From Amborella trichopoda (Eukaryota; Streptophyta; Magnoliopsida; Amborellales; Amborellaceae), in contig NW_006499603.1 of assembly GCF_000471905.2 (NCBI RefSeq), positions 5,030,895-5,094,894 on the forward strand: DNA of 64,000 nt, given 5' to 3'. The notes below the pieces were generated by a model. It was not told the origin of the DNA and did not search any database. It was given only the letters and a program-made list of their open reading frames with translations. Made by a program: the position numbers and the translations under genes. How positions within the stretch are numbered: position 1 is the stretch's first letter; the number at the start of each line of letters is the position of its first letter. This document shows, piece by piece, positions 20,179-30,552 of this stretch.

Positions 20179-23100
20179 TGTTTGAAAACATTTTTCAGAA
20201 CCATGGATCCCAAATGCGGAATAAAAGAGAGAAGCCGGTCAATAAAGCTTGACAAACAGTGAAAATTTTGACAGTCTCATCATGGTCCCAGAATAGGTCA
20301 AGATCTTCATAAGGACTTCTAAAAGCCTCCTGCTAAGAAGCACTTTCGGCAGAATCAGCATCTTGCACCCTGAAACGGGCCCCTATAATTGAAACTCTCA
20401 GAGCATCAAACGGCCATGGACCCACTGCCATTGAATCTGGCACAGTTGAAAACCCTCAAGGGTCAAATTTCATCTTAAACAGACACTCCAGGAAGACGTT
20501 TTGGGTAAAAGACCAAAATAAGAGGAGCCGCACACTATTCTCATGTGGACACCCTGCAACTAAACTCCATTAAAGCACAGTTATGAACAGTGAACTTGTG
20601 ACATCCATATCTCCCTCATCTGAGATCACATCGTGCTCAAACTTGTTGGAGCATGTTCGTCTCATCAAAACTATTGTTTTGATATGTGGTACGTCCCGTG
20701 ACGATATCAGAGTAAGGAGAAAAGCTAGAGTGAAGTTTGCAATTTGAGGAAACACGTTGCAGAAAATTAGCAGAACATCCACTAACTCGAGCAGCCAAAT
20801 TACAATGCCCGCAAACTTGATCGACACAAGACCAGTTGCATTGCGTGCATAAGGTCTGTGGCTATCATTGGCCAGAACCCCGCGCGTGATGAATGGTCGG
20901 ATTTCGCACGAGGTTCAGATGAAGTCATTGTAGATTCCGGCATCCGGAATCTAAAATTCTGGCCAAAGTCCAAGATTGTCAAAACTTCGTTGGGGCACCA
21001 AATCGCATCTCGTTTGTCCCAACGCGATTGTGGTAATATGTTCAATGCAATTCAGTGAAGAAATCGAAGAAAAACATCAAGTTGAAGCGCACTATCAATC
21101 AAAAGTTGTCAAGATCTATTCAAATTTTAAGTTACACTATCATGCCTTTAAAGTGTGATTCATGGCTTAAAATTATTATCAAAATGATCGTAGCTTCGAG
21201 CTCTGTGCAATGGCAATCATCTTTTGTTCATTCTGATGCCGAATAGTCAATGGATCGTCCGAGAAGAATCAAGAACATCCTAAGGTCTAAGCATGGATTG
21301 TCTTTCCCAATTGCTAGGCAACGGCAAATCAGTCATTTTGCACCCTATTTTCTTATATTTTTTAATTCAAATAAACCTTAATTATCATCAATTAGGGTTA
21401 GTTTTGGGTAATCCACCCACGTTTTAGTCTATAAATAGACACTACCTCTCTTGGAGAGGGGGAAACCTTTTTAGGAAAATTGTTGTACTAGGATTCATCT
21501 TTGGATTAATAAAAATTAAGGCTTTCTTCTTAAGTTCTCGTGAGAACGTCTTAGAGAGAGAAGAGAGATAAAGTTTATAACAGTACCTCTCCTGCCTTCA
21601 AGGTATTCTCTCTCTCTTCCCTTCTTCTCTCTCTTCATTTTTTTTTCTCACTTCTTCTCTTTCTTCTTCTCTTTCTTTTTTTTCATCTGTCTTCTTCTTC
21701 TCTGCTGAGTATTTCTCAGAGGCCATGCATGGCAGTGGTAGTGTCGTGCATACCCCTTGCTTTCTTCTCCCTCTTTTTTTTTGTCTCTATTCTCTTTTCC
21801 ATCTCTTATGACTTCGCAGGTCGTGCATGGTGATGGCAGCACCATGCGCAAACTTCTTTCTTTCTCTCTCCATTCGTCTCTTTCCCTCAACAAAGTCCAC
21901 ACACGGCGTTAGTCGTTGTTGTGCATAGCGCCGTCTGAAGGAGCACACAGGGAGTCGGGCCGGACTCAAGCATCCGGTCGGGCTACTATTTTAGTTCTTG
22001 GATTGGTGCAACGTGCGGTGATGGGTATCGTTGACCGCAGACTATCTCTCTTTCCTCTTACGGGTCGTAAATAGCAATGCCATCCCCGCCCACAATGGGG
22101 GTCTCACCCTGCTTCGCGCCTATCGTCGCTCGTGGGGGTCTCACCCGTGCTACACGTCTCTTGCAGATAGCGATGCCTGTCTCCACCAGCGGGGGTCTCA
22201 CCTGGCTTCACGTCTCTTGCAGATGGCGATGCCTGTCACTACCCATGAAGGGTAGTTGCTGCCTTCCCATGTCGCAAACGGTGATGCCTATCGCCACCTG
22301 CAAAGGGTAGTTGTTGCCTTCTCATTTCACAGACGGCAATGCCTATCGCTGCCCGTGAAGGGTCATTATAGCCTTCTCGTGCCACCAATGGTGATGGCCA
22401 ATGCCGTCTGCAGTCCACTGCACACCCTTCTACTGTGAGTAGCAGTGTCTAGTGTCGTTCAAGGGCTACAACACTGTTACTCCATAGCTGTGGACGGCAA
22501 TGCCTAATGTCGTCGGGACCTTCCTATTCTTTTGTCTCGCATCTTCTCTCTGCTCTCTCCTCTTCTCTTTTCTTCTTCCATTCTTTCTTAACTAAAATAT
22601 AAACTCAGTCTAACACTGTCATAGCGGTCTGGCTGTCGAGTAGTATTGCCGTCATGCTGGTCCAGAGTATCATGCCTGTCTTGCTACCACACCAAATTCA
22701 GATGGTCATATCATCCTTGGTTTGGAGTAATATTATCGTCGTGCCGATCTAAGTTACCGTGTGTGTCTTGCTTCCACTCCGAGTCGGTAACTATACTAGT
22801 CCAACTCTCATGCTAGTATCGTTCCCTTGTTAAGTCCTCTTTTCTTTTCTCCTTGTTATTCAAACCCTCTTCTTCATCACCCTAACTTTTCATCTTCTCT
22901 GCCATCTAAATGTGCATATCTATGATGTCCACCCCAAGACAAGAGTGGGTCCCTCGGCCCACTTGTCTTGCAAATTAACCATGCTAGTGCCTTACAGAGA
23001 ACAAGGAAGTTGCAGGTCAAGGGAGGTCATTTCGAACCAGCTGAAGCAGTTGGGGGGCTTTCTGTCGTGGTCTAAGAGGGCACCCGCACGAGTCAGCCCG

Positions 23101-23291
23101 AGTAAGTCACTGACCCAGGTGAGGTTGGTCCCCACCTCATGTTTAAAATTCCTCGCTCATCAGTTGGGCATCGACCCTTGTTTTGTGAACAAGGTTCTCG
23201 AGAGAGCGGTCTCAGTCCCGGGTCTTTCGAACCTGAGACACGTGTCACCCGATCTTCTAGATCTGGGGGGAGAGATCGAGGCATCCGACCA
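20179..23291 (+). repeat. LTR3, 3' LTR of Tat copy C' (3113 bp)
   Basis: It begins TGTTTGAAAACATT and ends ATCCGACCA, and is closest to LTR4 (same start, same ATGCGGAATAAAAGAGAGAAG block, same U5). TATA box TATAAAT at 21430-21436; AATAAA at 21508-21513. Hairpins H1 21720-21753, H2 21822-21849, H3 22936-22969, H4 23176-23194. U5 carries a degenerate repeat of about 68 bp around GATGCCTATCGC (about 22080-22400). Its right side abuts CCCAC, the target duplication inside the gag of D. Confidence 0.88.
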
Positions 23292-23296
23292 CCCAC
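23292..23296. repeat. Target-site duplication CCCAC, right side of C'
   Basis: CCCAC at 23292-23296 follows LTR3; CCCAG at 30548-30552 precedes LTR4. Joined, the flanks rebuild an uninterrupted gag codon run (EHWW then DSVKQS) of element D, so LTR3 and LTR4 are the 3' and 5' ends of one insertion or of duplicates of it. Confidence 0.8.
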
Positions 23297-23623
23297 CAGT
23301 GCTCGGCTTCTCCTTCCAACATGAAGGTTCCTAATCTAACCTTCTGCTCGTCCGAGCAGTGCAGCACCTCTAGGATATTTTCTATCTGTCTCTTTCATCT
23401 CTCAACCTTCTCTACTCCTCCTTGCCTCAAAAAGGTAAGGGGTGTCAGCCTTCTAAACCTCTCTATAAGGCTACTGTTGTTCTGCTTCGCGGTAGGGGTA
23501 GATGAGTTGGCATTGACTCTTTCATCATTTGGGTCATGGCCCCCAAAGTCCTATAAAACTCGCCGAACGTCTCGGTGTTCTCATTACTAGAACTCGCATT
23601 GTGGGTACTAGCTCTCGGCATCT
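23292..23623 (-). pseudogene. gag: gag N-terminal part of element D
   Basis: The Met at 23623 opens MPRASTHNASSSNENTETFG, followed by [40 protein letters not shown]. This is the start of the Retrotrans_gag-type capsid of chromodomain elements. A frameshift lies near 23475 and a stop near 23400. It ends at 23292 in the EHWW codons where the Tat element entered; the next codons (DSVKQSW) are found at 30545. Start chosen because it lies about 110 bases after the primer site, as usual. Confidence 0.8.
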
Positions 23624-23718
23624 TCAACCTAGTCACAGGAGCACCCAGTCACTTCTCTACCCCAAAACTATTCTAAAGACTCTCCTAAACGCCCTAGGCC
23701 AAGAATCTTATCCTGGTT

Positions 23719-23734
23719 GCTCTGATATCATATC
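23719..23734 (-). promoter_or_regulatory. Primer-binding site of D (initiator Met tRNA type)
   Basis: The minus strand after the LTR end reads GATATGATATCAGAGCAACC. TGATATCAGAGC differs by one base from the TGGTATCAGAGC site complementary to plant initiator tRNA-Met. Confidence 0.85.
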
Positions 23735-26458
23735 TGTCATGACTCCGGCCCCGACCGCCTCGCCGCATGCGACAAAGGGGACCGAGTGTAGGTTCGTGAT
23801 CCCGATTTAGCATTTATTAGTTTGGTTGGGGTGAACTCAATGTCATTATTTCGGTAATCAAAGCAAACCATGAAAGATAAATACATCATTAATTCTAAAT
23901 ACAGACGAAAATTTTATCAATTTGAAGCTCCATAAAATAACAAAGGGGCTTACATAACATCTTCCAAAATATTACAATTGAGTTTAGGGTAACAAGGCCC
24001 AAAGTTACAGGTTCATGCAATAAAAAAAATCCAAGACTAGACTTCTCAACCACATACAATATCTAGATTCTGCCTTCAATAAATCTGGCATCAACTTCCT
24101 TCAGAAATCCCCGCTGCTTCAACTCTTGACCTATTAGAGGAGAGAGAGAATGGGATGAGCTATACAGCCACTAAGCATCCATAATGAGCCTACTCATGAA
24201 TCATAAAATAATTTTTTAAATTATACGGAATTCCAGTGCAACATTCCTCAGAGTCAGCGATCTAGTCAGTACATTAATTATAATCATTTTATCCATATAA
24301 CAATTATCATTCATCGATTCTATCATTGGCATTCACAATCAATATTCAATCATTACCCACTCACTCCCTAGTTCACCTACTCTCTTAGTAGATATCCATT
24401 GGGCTAAGCCAATCCCATTGCTTAGGACCTCTACCATCTCCAAGGAGGGAGGGAAATGAGCCCTCATACTCACACACATGGCCCCCAGCACGCATTGGGG
24501 GTTCGATAGGCACTTACCTTGCAAGGAATCAGTCACTAATTCTCATCTCTTAAATCTCGGGGGGTACGACCCTCCCATTTCACTTTCCCCTAACTGCATC
24601 CTATCATTCAACAAGTTAGGGGATATAACCGGCACTACTTTTCTCAATATAGCAAGCGTCACTATCGATGGGTGCCCCAATGCGTAGCGAGCAGTATCAA
24701 TGAAACAATGGCTAGAATTACAGTATTATCACATAACAGTGCCCACTACCAATGGGTGTCTCATTGTGTAGTGGTCATTATCGCGGCATCATAACATGCT
24801 CAAGCATTAAATTCAATAATGCTAAATTAGTACCTTATGACAAATAATTCAAATTTTCATCAAGCACAGTTTGAGTCTTACTCAAAACTGTCCAGCAGGC
24901 ACATAATATTATGACACCCAGCATAAAATATCAATGGCACGAGAGCCATCATATTGCTTTACGCTTAAGAATCATCATTAGTATTACAGCACTCATCATG
25001 TAGTGTTTGTCATGGAATTATCACAGTAGTATGGCATCATCAATTTCCACTTAACGCATGGCTGCATAGCACCGTTCACATAACACTAGGGCATTAAGTA
25101 TTCATCATATGAAAACTATCTCTCTGGTTGCGAACGTCACTCAGGTAGCAGTGTCAAGCCCGACACTACACACATGGTGTTACGCACACAGTGTTACAAG
25201 CCCGGCATTATACGCACAGCGCTACGCTCCCGCGTTACGTGCTAGGCGCTACATGCGGTGTTACGTGCTCAGCACTATGCACACGGCGTTACATGCTCGA
25301 CGCAAAGGGAGTAATAGTACTAAGGGTTCCTGCAACTAGGAACAGTGGCATACCCTCACATTTCGAGGCTCACCTCATAACTCATGCATCATTTTATCAA
25401 AGTGAAAAGAGCAAACTCAAAATAGACGAGCATTTCTTTCATTCAAAACCGGTTTGGCCCCATTTGGACATATTTAACCACTAAAAACTCGATGCAAGAA
25501 CAGTCACATTTCTAGAAATTCTCAATCTCAAATTTAACATGCTTTAAAGAACACCTAACATTTTACCAACCAAGATAACTCTTGATGCAAAACCTTATCC
25601 ATAGTAAACTAATCTCACAAATGAACTACTTCTTAAATCATCACGATTACAAATATCATTTACATTGATCAATCAATCATGGCATTTAGAGGCATAAATC
25701 AAAGATTTAAATCTCATTTCAACCCATTCACGCTCATAATTTTTGTCCTATCATTTTACCTGCTTTCAATACTTAAAAATTGGGTTCTATAAAATTTATT
25801 GATGCATAGAAACTAAACCCACTTACCTGGTGTTCACAGTCTTTAAATCTCCCACTCGCAGGCCACCTCAAGCTCTAAGCAATGGCTTCTCCAAGGCAGC
25901 TGTTAACTCCCACTGGTCCTAGAAAGAGAAAGTGCAAGGGAAGAGTGAGGGGAACTGTGGAAAAAGGGGAGGGGAGAGGGCTTAAGTACCCAGGGTAGGT
26001 GAAGGTCATTGTTTACGTGTATGGCTTTGACAGGTGTGGCGCTGACATGTACGACACTGACAAGTGCGATGCTGGCAGTGGTCACATCTTCCCTCTTCAC
26101 TTATAGCGTTAACTCTTCTTTGGCTTCACGAGAGGCGATGCTCCAGTTCACGCACAGCGATGCTCCAGTTCACGCGTGGCGATGCTCCAATTCACGGGTG
26201 GCGATGCTTCAGTTCACGTGTGGCGATGCTTCAATTCACACGCGACTATACTCCAATTCATGCATAGCGATGCTCCAGTTCATGCGTAATGATGCTCCAG
26301 TTCACGTGCGGCAATGCTCCAGTTCACGCACGGTGATGCTCCATCTCCTCTCTATCTACACACACGACGCTAGGCCTCTCCTACACATGTGGCGCTAGGC
26401 CTCTCCTGAACGCTATTGTCGTGCGCATCTCGAGACTGGAAAATTTGTGGTCCTTACA
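23735..26458 (-). repeat. LTR of element D (2724 bp)
   Basis: Minus-strand ends are TGTAAGGACC (26458) and CATGACA (23735). A polypurine tract adjoins one end and a primer site the other, so the one LTR acts as 3' LTR for the genes to its right and 5' LTR for the gag to its left. It resembles solo LTR F (54916-57835), for example in CCTTGCAAGG and the GATCCCGATTTAGC-type block. A degenerate run of GCGTTACGTGC-like words lies at 25140-25300 and a 22-bp minisatellite at 26135-26342. No gene. Confidence 0.85.
26135..26342 (-). repeat. 22-bp minisatellite in the LTR of D, about 9.5 copies
   Basis: The plus-strand unit is GCGATGCTCCAGTTCACGCG plus two variable bases. The copies run without spacers from 26135 to 26342, with transitions in most units. 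An apparent plus-strand frame at 26009-26398 is just the translation of the repeat. Confidence 0.9.
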
Positions 26459-26462
26459 TCAT

Positions 26463-26480
26463 CCCCCCCCCCCTTAAAAA
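26463..26480 (-). promoter_or_regulatory. Polypurine tract of element D
   Basis: The minus strand has TTTTTAAGGGGGGGGGGG, then ATGA, directly before the LTR start TGTAAGG. This is a normal plus-strand primer position for a gypsy element. Confidence 0.8.
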
Positions 26481-26485
26481 GGATT

Positions 26486-26700
26486 TTGTCCTCAAAATCA
26501 TCTCATTATTAGTCAAAAAGGTGGGGGTACGTCTCCCAGATTTTGTCCTCCCGTTCCCATGTTGATTCTTCTCTTGAATGATATTGTCATTGTACCCGAA
26601 CCAAGGGGATTTCTTTATTGCGCAAGACCTGTACTCTCCTGTCCAATATCTCAATTGCTTATTCAACATAGGTCAGGTCTTCTCTGATCTTGGATTGGTT
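26486..26700 (-). pseudogene. pol: Chromodomain at the end of pol of element D
   Basis: The frame reads AIEILDRRVQVLRNKEIPLV, then the block with HSREESTWEREDKIWETYPH. This is the aromatic/Glu-Trp-Glu pattern of integrase-linked chromodomains that guide insertion to chromatin marks. Two Trp/Glu positions have become stops. Loss of Trp in the first half would weaken any methyl-lysine cage. Confidence 0.75.
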
Positions 26701-27945
26701 CATACTCCAAGACATGAGATGGGTCACGTTGATATTTCCTCAGTAGTGACATATGGAAGACATTGTGGACACTTGACAGTTCAGGTGGCTGGGAAAGTCG
26801 ATAGGCCATGTTTACAATTCTTTTTAGGACCTCACAGGGTCCAATGAATCGTGGGCTCAAATTCCCCTTTTTGCCAAATCTCATAACGCCCTTGGTCGGC
26901 GACACCTTCAAGAAGATTCGGTCCCCCACTTCAAACTTAAGGTCTCACTGGCGAATATTGACGTAACACTTTTGCCGACTCTAGGCTGTCTTGAGCCGCT
27001 TTCCAATTAAGGCAATCTTCTCATAAGTCATTTGAACTATTTTGGGCCCCAGTTATGTCCTCTCACCCACCTCGTCCCAACAGATGGGCGACCTACACTT
27101 TCTTTCATATAGGGCCTCATAAGGCGCCATCTGAATGCTGGCTTGAAAGCTATTATTGTAAGTGAATTCTATTACGGGCAAGTGGTCCTCCTAGTTTCCC
27201 TTAAAATCAGTAATACACTCTCTTAGCATGTCTTCCAGAGTTTGAATAATCCTCTCTAATTGTCCATCTATTTGGGGTTCAAATGCGGTGCTAAATGTAA
27301 GTCTGGTCCCCAAAGCTGATTGCAGACATGCCCAAAATCTAGAGGTGAATCTGTTGTCCCAGTTCGACACAATACTGATAGGCACCCCATGTAATCTCAC
27401 AATTTCTCTGATGTATAGGCCAGCTTATCTAAAGTATAGGTCATGCGAACCGATAAGAAGTGAGCAGCTTTGGTTAATTGGTCCACCACAACCCAAATAC
27501 TATCAGGCCCTGTACTTGATTTTGGTAATCCAGAAATAAAGTCCATCGTGATGTGTTCCCATTTCCACTTTGGTATGGGCAGGGGTTGCAATAGTCTGGC
27601 AGGTTTCTGATGTTCTGCCTTCACTTGCTAGCACGTCAAACATTTAGCGACAAATTGTACCACATCTCGCTTCATGTTGCTCCACCAGAAGGCCATCTTT
27701 GTACTCTTAGGGTGTATCGTGTAGCGAGAGTTGTGCGCTTCTTCCAGAATAGCCCTTTTTGTATTTTCATCATTAGGAACACATACATGGCCCTTAAACC
27801 TTAACAAGTCATCACTGCTCGTAGAGAAATCTTCTTTTCCTTCCATTTTCAATTCTTCAAGGATTTTTATCATATGGGGATCTCCCCTTTTAGCCACCCG
27901 GACTCGTTGAAGAGTTGGGGTTCCATTCTCAGACACGGCAACATT
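26663..27945 (-). pseudogene. pol: Integrase of element D
   Basis: Zinc region: HNSRYTIHPKSTKM and CLTC (27936-27628), with the first Cys of the usual pair gone. Core: first Asp in ITMDFISGLPKS (about 27545); the second catalytic Asp is replaced, as the motif reads IVSNWDNRFTSRFW (about 27340-27378) with Asn; Glu in GQLERIIQTLEDML (about 27230). C-terminal part: GDRIFLKVSPTKGVMRFG, LSPRFIGPCEVL, SSVHNVFHMSLLRKY. Several stops and at least two frameshifts. Inactive on sequence grounds. Confidence 0.88.
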
Positions 27946-29340
27946 CCTTCCCTCTCACTACGGGGCTGAAATGGGTGCCACTCCACCACATCCTCTAATA
28001 GCTTCATTTATCGAACCATCAAATGTGCCATGGAGACTATAACTTTTCGACTTAAGGCGTCAGCTACTACATTAGTCTTCCCTGGTTGGTAATCAATTGT
28101 ACAGTCATAATCATTCAATAAGTCCATCCATCTTCTTTGCCTCATATTCAATTCCTTCTAGGAAAACAGGTACTAGAGGCTCTTGTAGTCTGTGAACAAC
28201 TTAAATTGTGTCCTATAGAGGTAGTGCCTCTAGATTTTTAAGACAAACACTACTGTCACGAGCTCCAAGTCGTGAGTTGAATAGTTCTACTCATACAGCT
28301 TTAGTTGTCTGGAGGCATAAGAAATGACTTTAGCTCTTTGCATGAGTACACATCCGAGCCCTTTATGGAATGGATCGGTATAAACCACAAAGTCTTCATT
28401 CCCCTCAAGTAAGGCCAGTATTGGGGCTATAACTAGTCTCTTCTTAAATTCCTGGAAACTCCTCTCACAGTCCTCTGACCACAAAAATTTTGTAATCTTC
28501 TGGGTCGGCCAAGAAGGGAAAGTGCTATTTTCGATAATCCCTCTACGAAGCACTAGTAATATCTTGCTAGCCCCAGAAAGCTATGAACTTTAGTCACATT
28601 TGTTGGACTTTCCCACTTAAGCACTGCTTCAATCTTAGAGGGATCAACTGTGATCTCATCCTTTATAATAACATGACTAAGGAAGGCTACACTAGGGAGC
28701 CAAAATTCGCTCTTAATTAGTTTGGCATACAATCTTTCTGACCTCAGAGTTTGCAAGACGGTTCTCAGATGCTACTCATGTAGTTCCCAACTCTTCGAAT
28801 ACACCAAAATATCATCACTAATAATTGCTACAAAGTCATCCAGGAAAGGTCGAAACACTTTATTCATCAAATCCATGAACACCGCAGGGACATTGGTTAA
28901 CGTAAACAACATTACAAGAAACTCGTAATGGTCATATCGAGTTCTAAAAGTAGTCTTCTGGACATCTTTCTCCCTAACTCTCAGTTGGTGAAACCCCGGT
29001 TGGTTGTCAATCTTTGAAAACACCTGAGCCCCCTAGAGCTGATCAAAGAGGTCATCAATTCTAGGCAGAGGATACTTATTCTTCACCGTCACTTGATTCA
29101 ACTACCGATAGTCAATACATAGCCTCAGGGACCCATTCTTCTTCTTCACAAACAGGACAGGTGCATCCCAGGGTGACAAGCTGGGTTGGATAAACCCCTT
29201 ATCTAATAATTCCTGCAACTGCTCTTTCAACTCCTTCAACTCCAATGGGACCATTCTATACAAGGCTTTGGAGATGAGCACAGTGCCCGGGACTACATCT
29301 ATCTCAAATTCAATTTCCCTTACTGGAGGCAGGGTAGAAA
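27946..29340 (-). pseudogene. pol: Reverse transcriptase and RNase H of element D
   Basis: [20 protein letters not shown] block near 29140, [15 protein letters not shown] (first Asp kept, about 29005), [14 protein letters not shown], and [11 protein letters not shown] with the Asp pair kept (about 28815). The usual residue before the pair is changed. Thumb: LKWESPTNVTKVHSFLGLARYY near 28600. RNase H: FVVYTDPFHKGLGCVLMQ, VISYASRQLK, STHDLEL, LFTDYKSLKYL and ADALSRK (about 28040). At least six stops. The order and motifs are those of a chromodomain gypsy pol. Confidence 0.88.
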
Positions 29341-29374
29341 TACCTCAGGATACTCTTTTACCACTGGTATTTCC

Positions 29375-29910
29375 TCTAGCTAGGATTGAACACCCTGATT
29401 CTCCACTACATAAGCCAAATACCCTACACATCTCTTAGCCAGAAGGCAAGAGGCTCGGAGGGTAGAGATAAAATGCAGAGGGGAAGTATCCTTAATGCCC
29501 TCAAAGTGTAATTCTACTTGATTAGGTCGTTTACATGTTACCGTCTTTTCATGACAGTCGACAATGGCATGGTGCATATACAACCAATCCATGCCCAGAA
29601 TGACATCAAAGTCTCGAATATTTAGGTGGATTAGGTCTACTGGCAGCTCACAACCATCAATTGTAATCTTACACTGTCTATATACTCTATCAGTTTCCAT
29701 AGTCTCCCACAGGTGTGCACACTACTAAAGTATAGCTGAGACATGCAGGCATAACATTCAAATGGCAAGTAAAATGAGGTGCAACAAATGAGTGAGAAGA
29801 ACTAGGGTTAATTAAGGCTTTCGCTCTAATGCTGCAAATTGAGAGTGTACCTCTAATCACCGAGGTGGACGCCTTGGCCTCCCATTCAGTGAGGGCGAAC
29901 AATCATCCTT
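29375..29910 (-). pseudogene. pol: Aspartic protease region of element D
   Basis: This would process the polyprotein. The motif before the usual THSFV block reads ALINPSSSHSFVAPHF (about 29789-29830): the catalytic Asp has become Asn and the Gly is lost, so it could not work. The second half, DFDVILGMDWLYMHHAIVDC (about 29590), is well conserved, as is the following region to 29380. Confidence 0.82.
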
Positions 29911-30552
29911 GGGTCTTCTAGCGGTCCTCGGCCTTCATCATAGGGCAATCTCTAACCCAATGACTGGGCTTGCCACACTTTAGCCACACGTTTCACTTTC
30001 TGTACCATTCAGCGATACGTGGTTGTCTTTTCCACAGTGAGAGCATATCGAGCATCGATCATTTTTATGTTGCCCGGGTGATTCTTCTGGGCCTTTTGAT
30101 TAAGCAGGTAGAGTTTTTCTCTAATATCCCTCCTAACAAATTGTCAAGGCTCCTTTCCAAACCTCCCCGACTGCATAGCCTTCATCTTTCCTTCCTTTCT
30201 CGATCTATGATCCTCGCAGTCCCTTTCAATCTTTATGGCAAGGTCCACCAATGAGGCGTATGACTTCAAGTTATCCGACATCACTCTTCCCCTAATATTT
30301 GATCGAAGGCATCTCACGAATTTAGCCGCCTTCCGCGCTTCGGTGTTAATAATGTGCGGCACGTACCTAGAGAGGTCTACAAATCTTGCGGCGTGCTCCA
30401 CCGTCATACCCCCTTGCTGAAGTTCAATAAACTCTACTTCTTTTCTCTCCCTGTCAGAGTCTGAAAAATACTTCTCATTTAAAGCTATCAGGAAGTATTC
30501 TCATGTGGTATCGGTTCTAGACTCCCTCCAGGACTGCTTCACCGAGTCCCAG
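29911..30552 (-). pseudogene. gag: gag C-terminal part of element D
   Basis: It continues exactly from the N-terminal piece: DSVKQSWRES, then LNEKYFSDSDRERKEVEF, LQQGGMTVEHAARFVDLSRY, ARKAAKFVRCLRSNIRGRVM (30407-30144), a basic linker, and a knuckle LKCGKPSHWVRDC (29945-29988). The first knuckle Cys has become Trp. Stops at several places. The left end at 30552 is the Tat insertion point. Confidence 0.85.
30548..30552. repeat. Target-site duplication CCCAG, left side of C
   Basis: CCCAG precedes LTR4; its partner CCCAC follows LTR3 at 23292-23296, with one mismatch. Confidence 0.75.

Larger units (their letters stand above)
23292..30552 (-). mobile_element. Element D: chromodomain Ty3/gypsy element in circularly permuted order
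   Basis: On the minus strand the natural order is LTR, primer site, gag, protease, RT, RNase H, integrase, chromodomain, polypurine tract, LTR. Here, reading down the plus coordinates, gag N-terminus (23292-23623) lies left of a single LTR (23735-26458) and everything from the chromodomain to the gag C-terminus lies right of it. Both ends are the same gag site interrupted by Tat LTRs. A chromodomain downstream of integrase and the initiator-Met primer site place it among plant chromodomain gypsy elements, most like the Del/Tekay group. Every gene is broken. Confidence 0.85.

Noticed and set aside
26009-26398. 129-codon plus-strand frame with repeated SRVAMLQF-like words
   Set aside because: It is the translation of the 22-bp minisatellite in a minus-strand LTR.
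23292-30552. Assembly error as the sole reason for the permuted order of D
   Set aside because: Not excluded, but matched target duplications and continuous gag codons on both sides are better explained by a real duplication.
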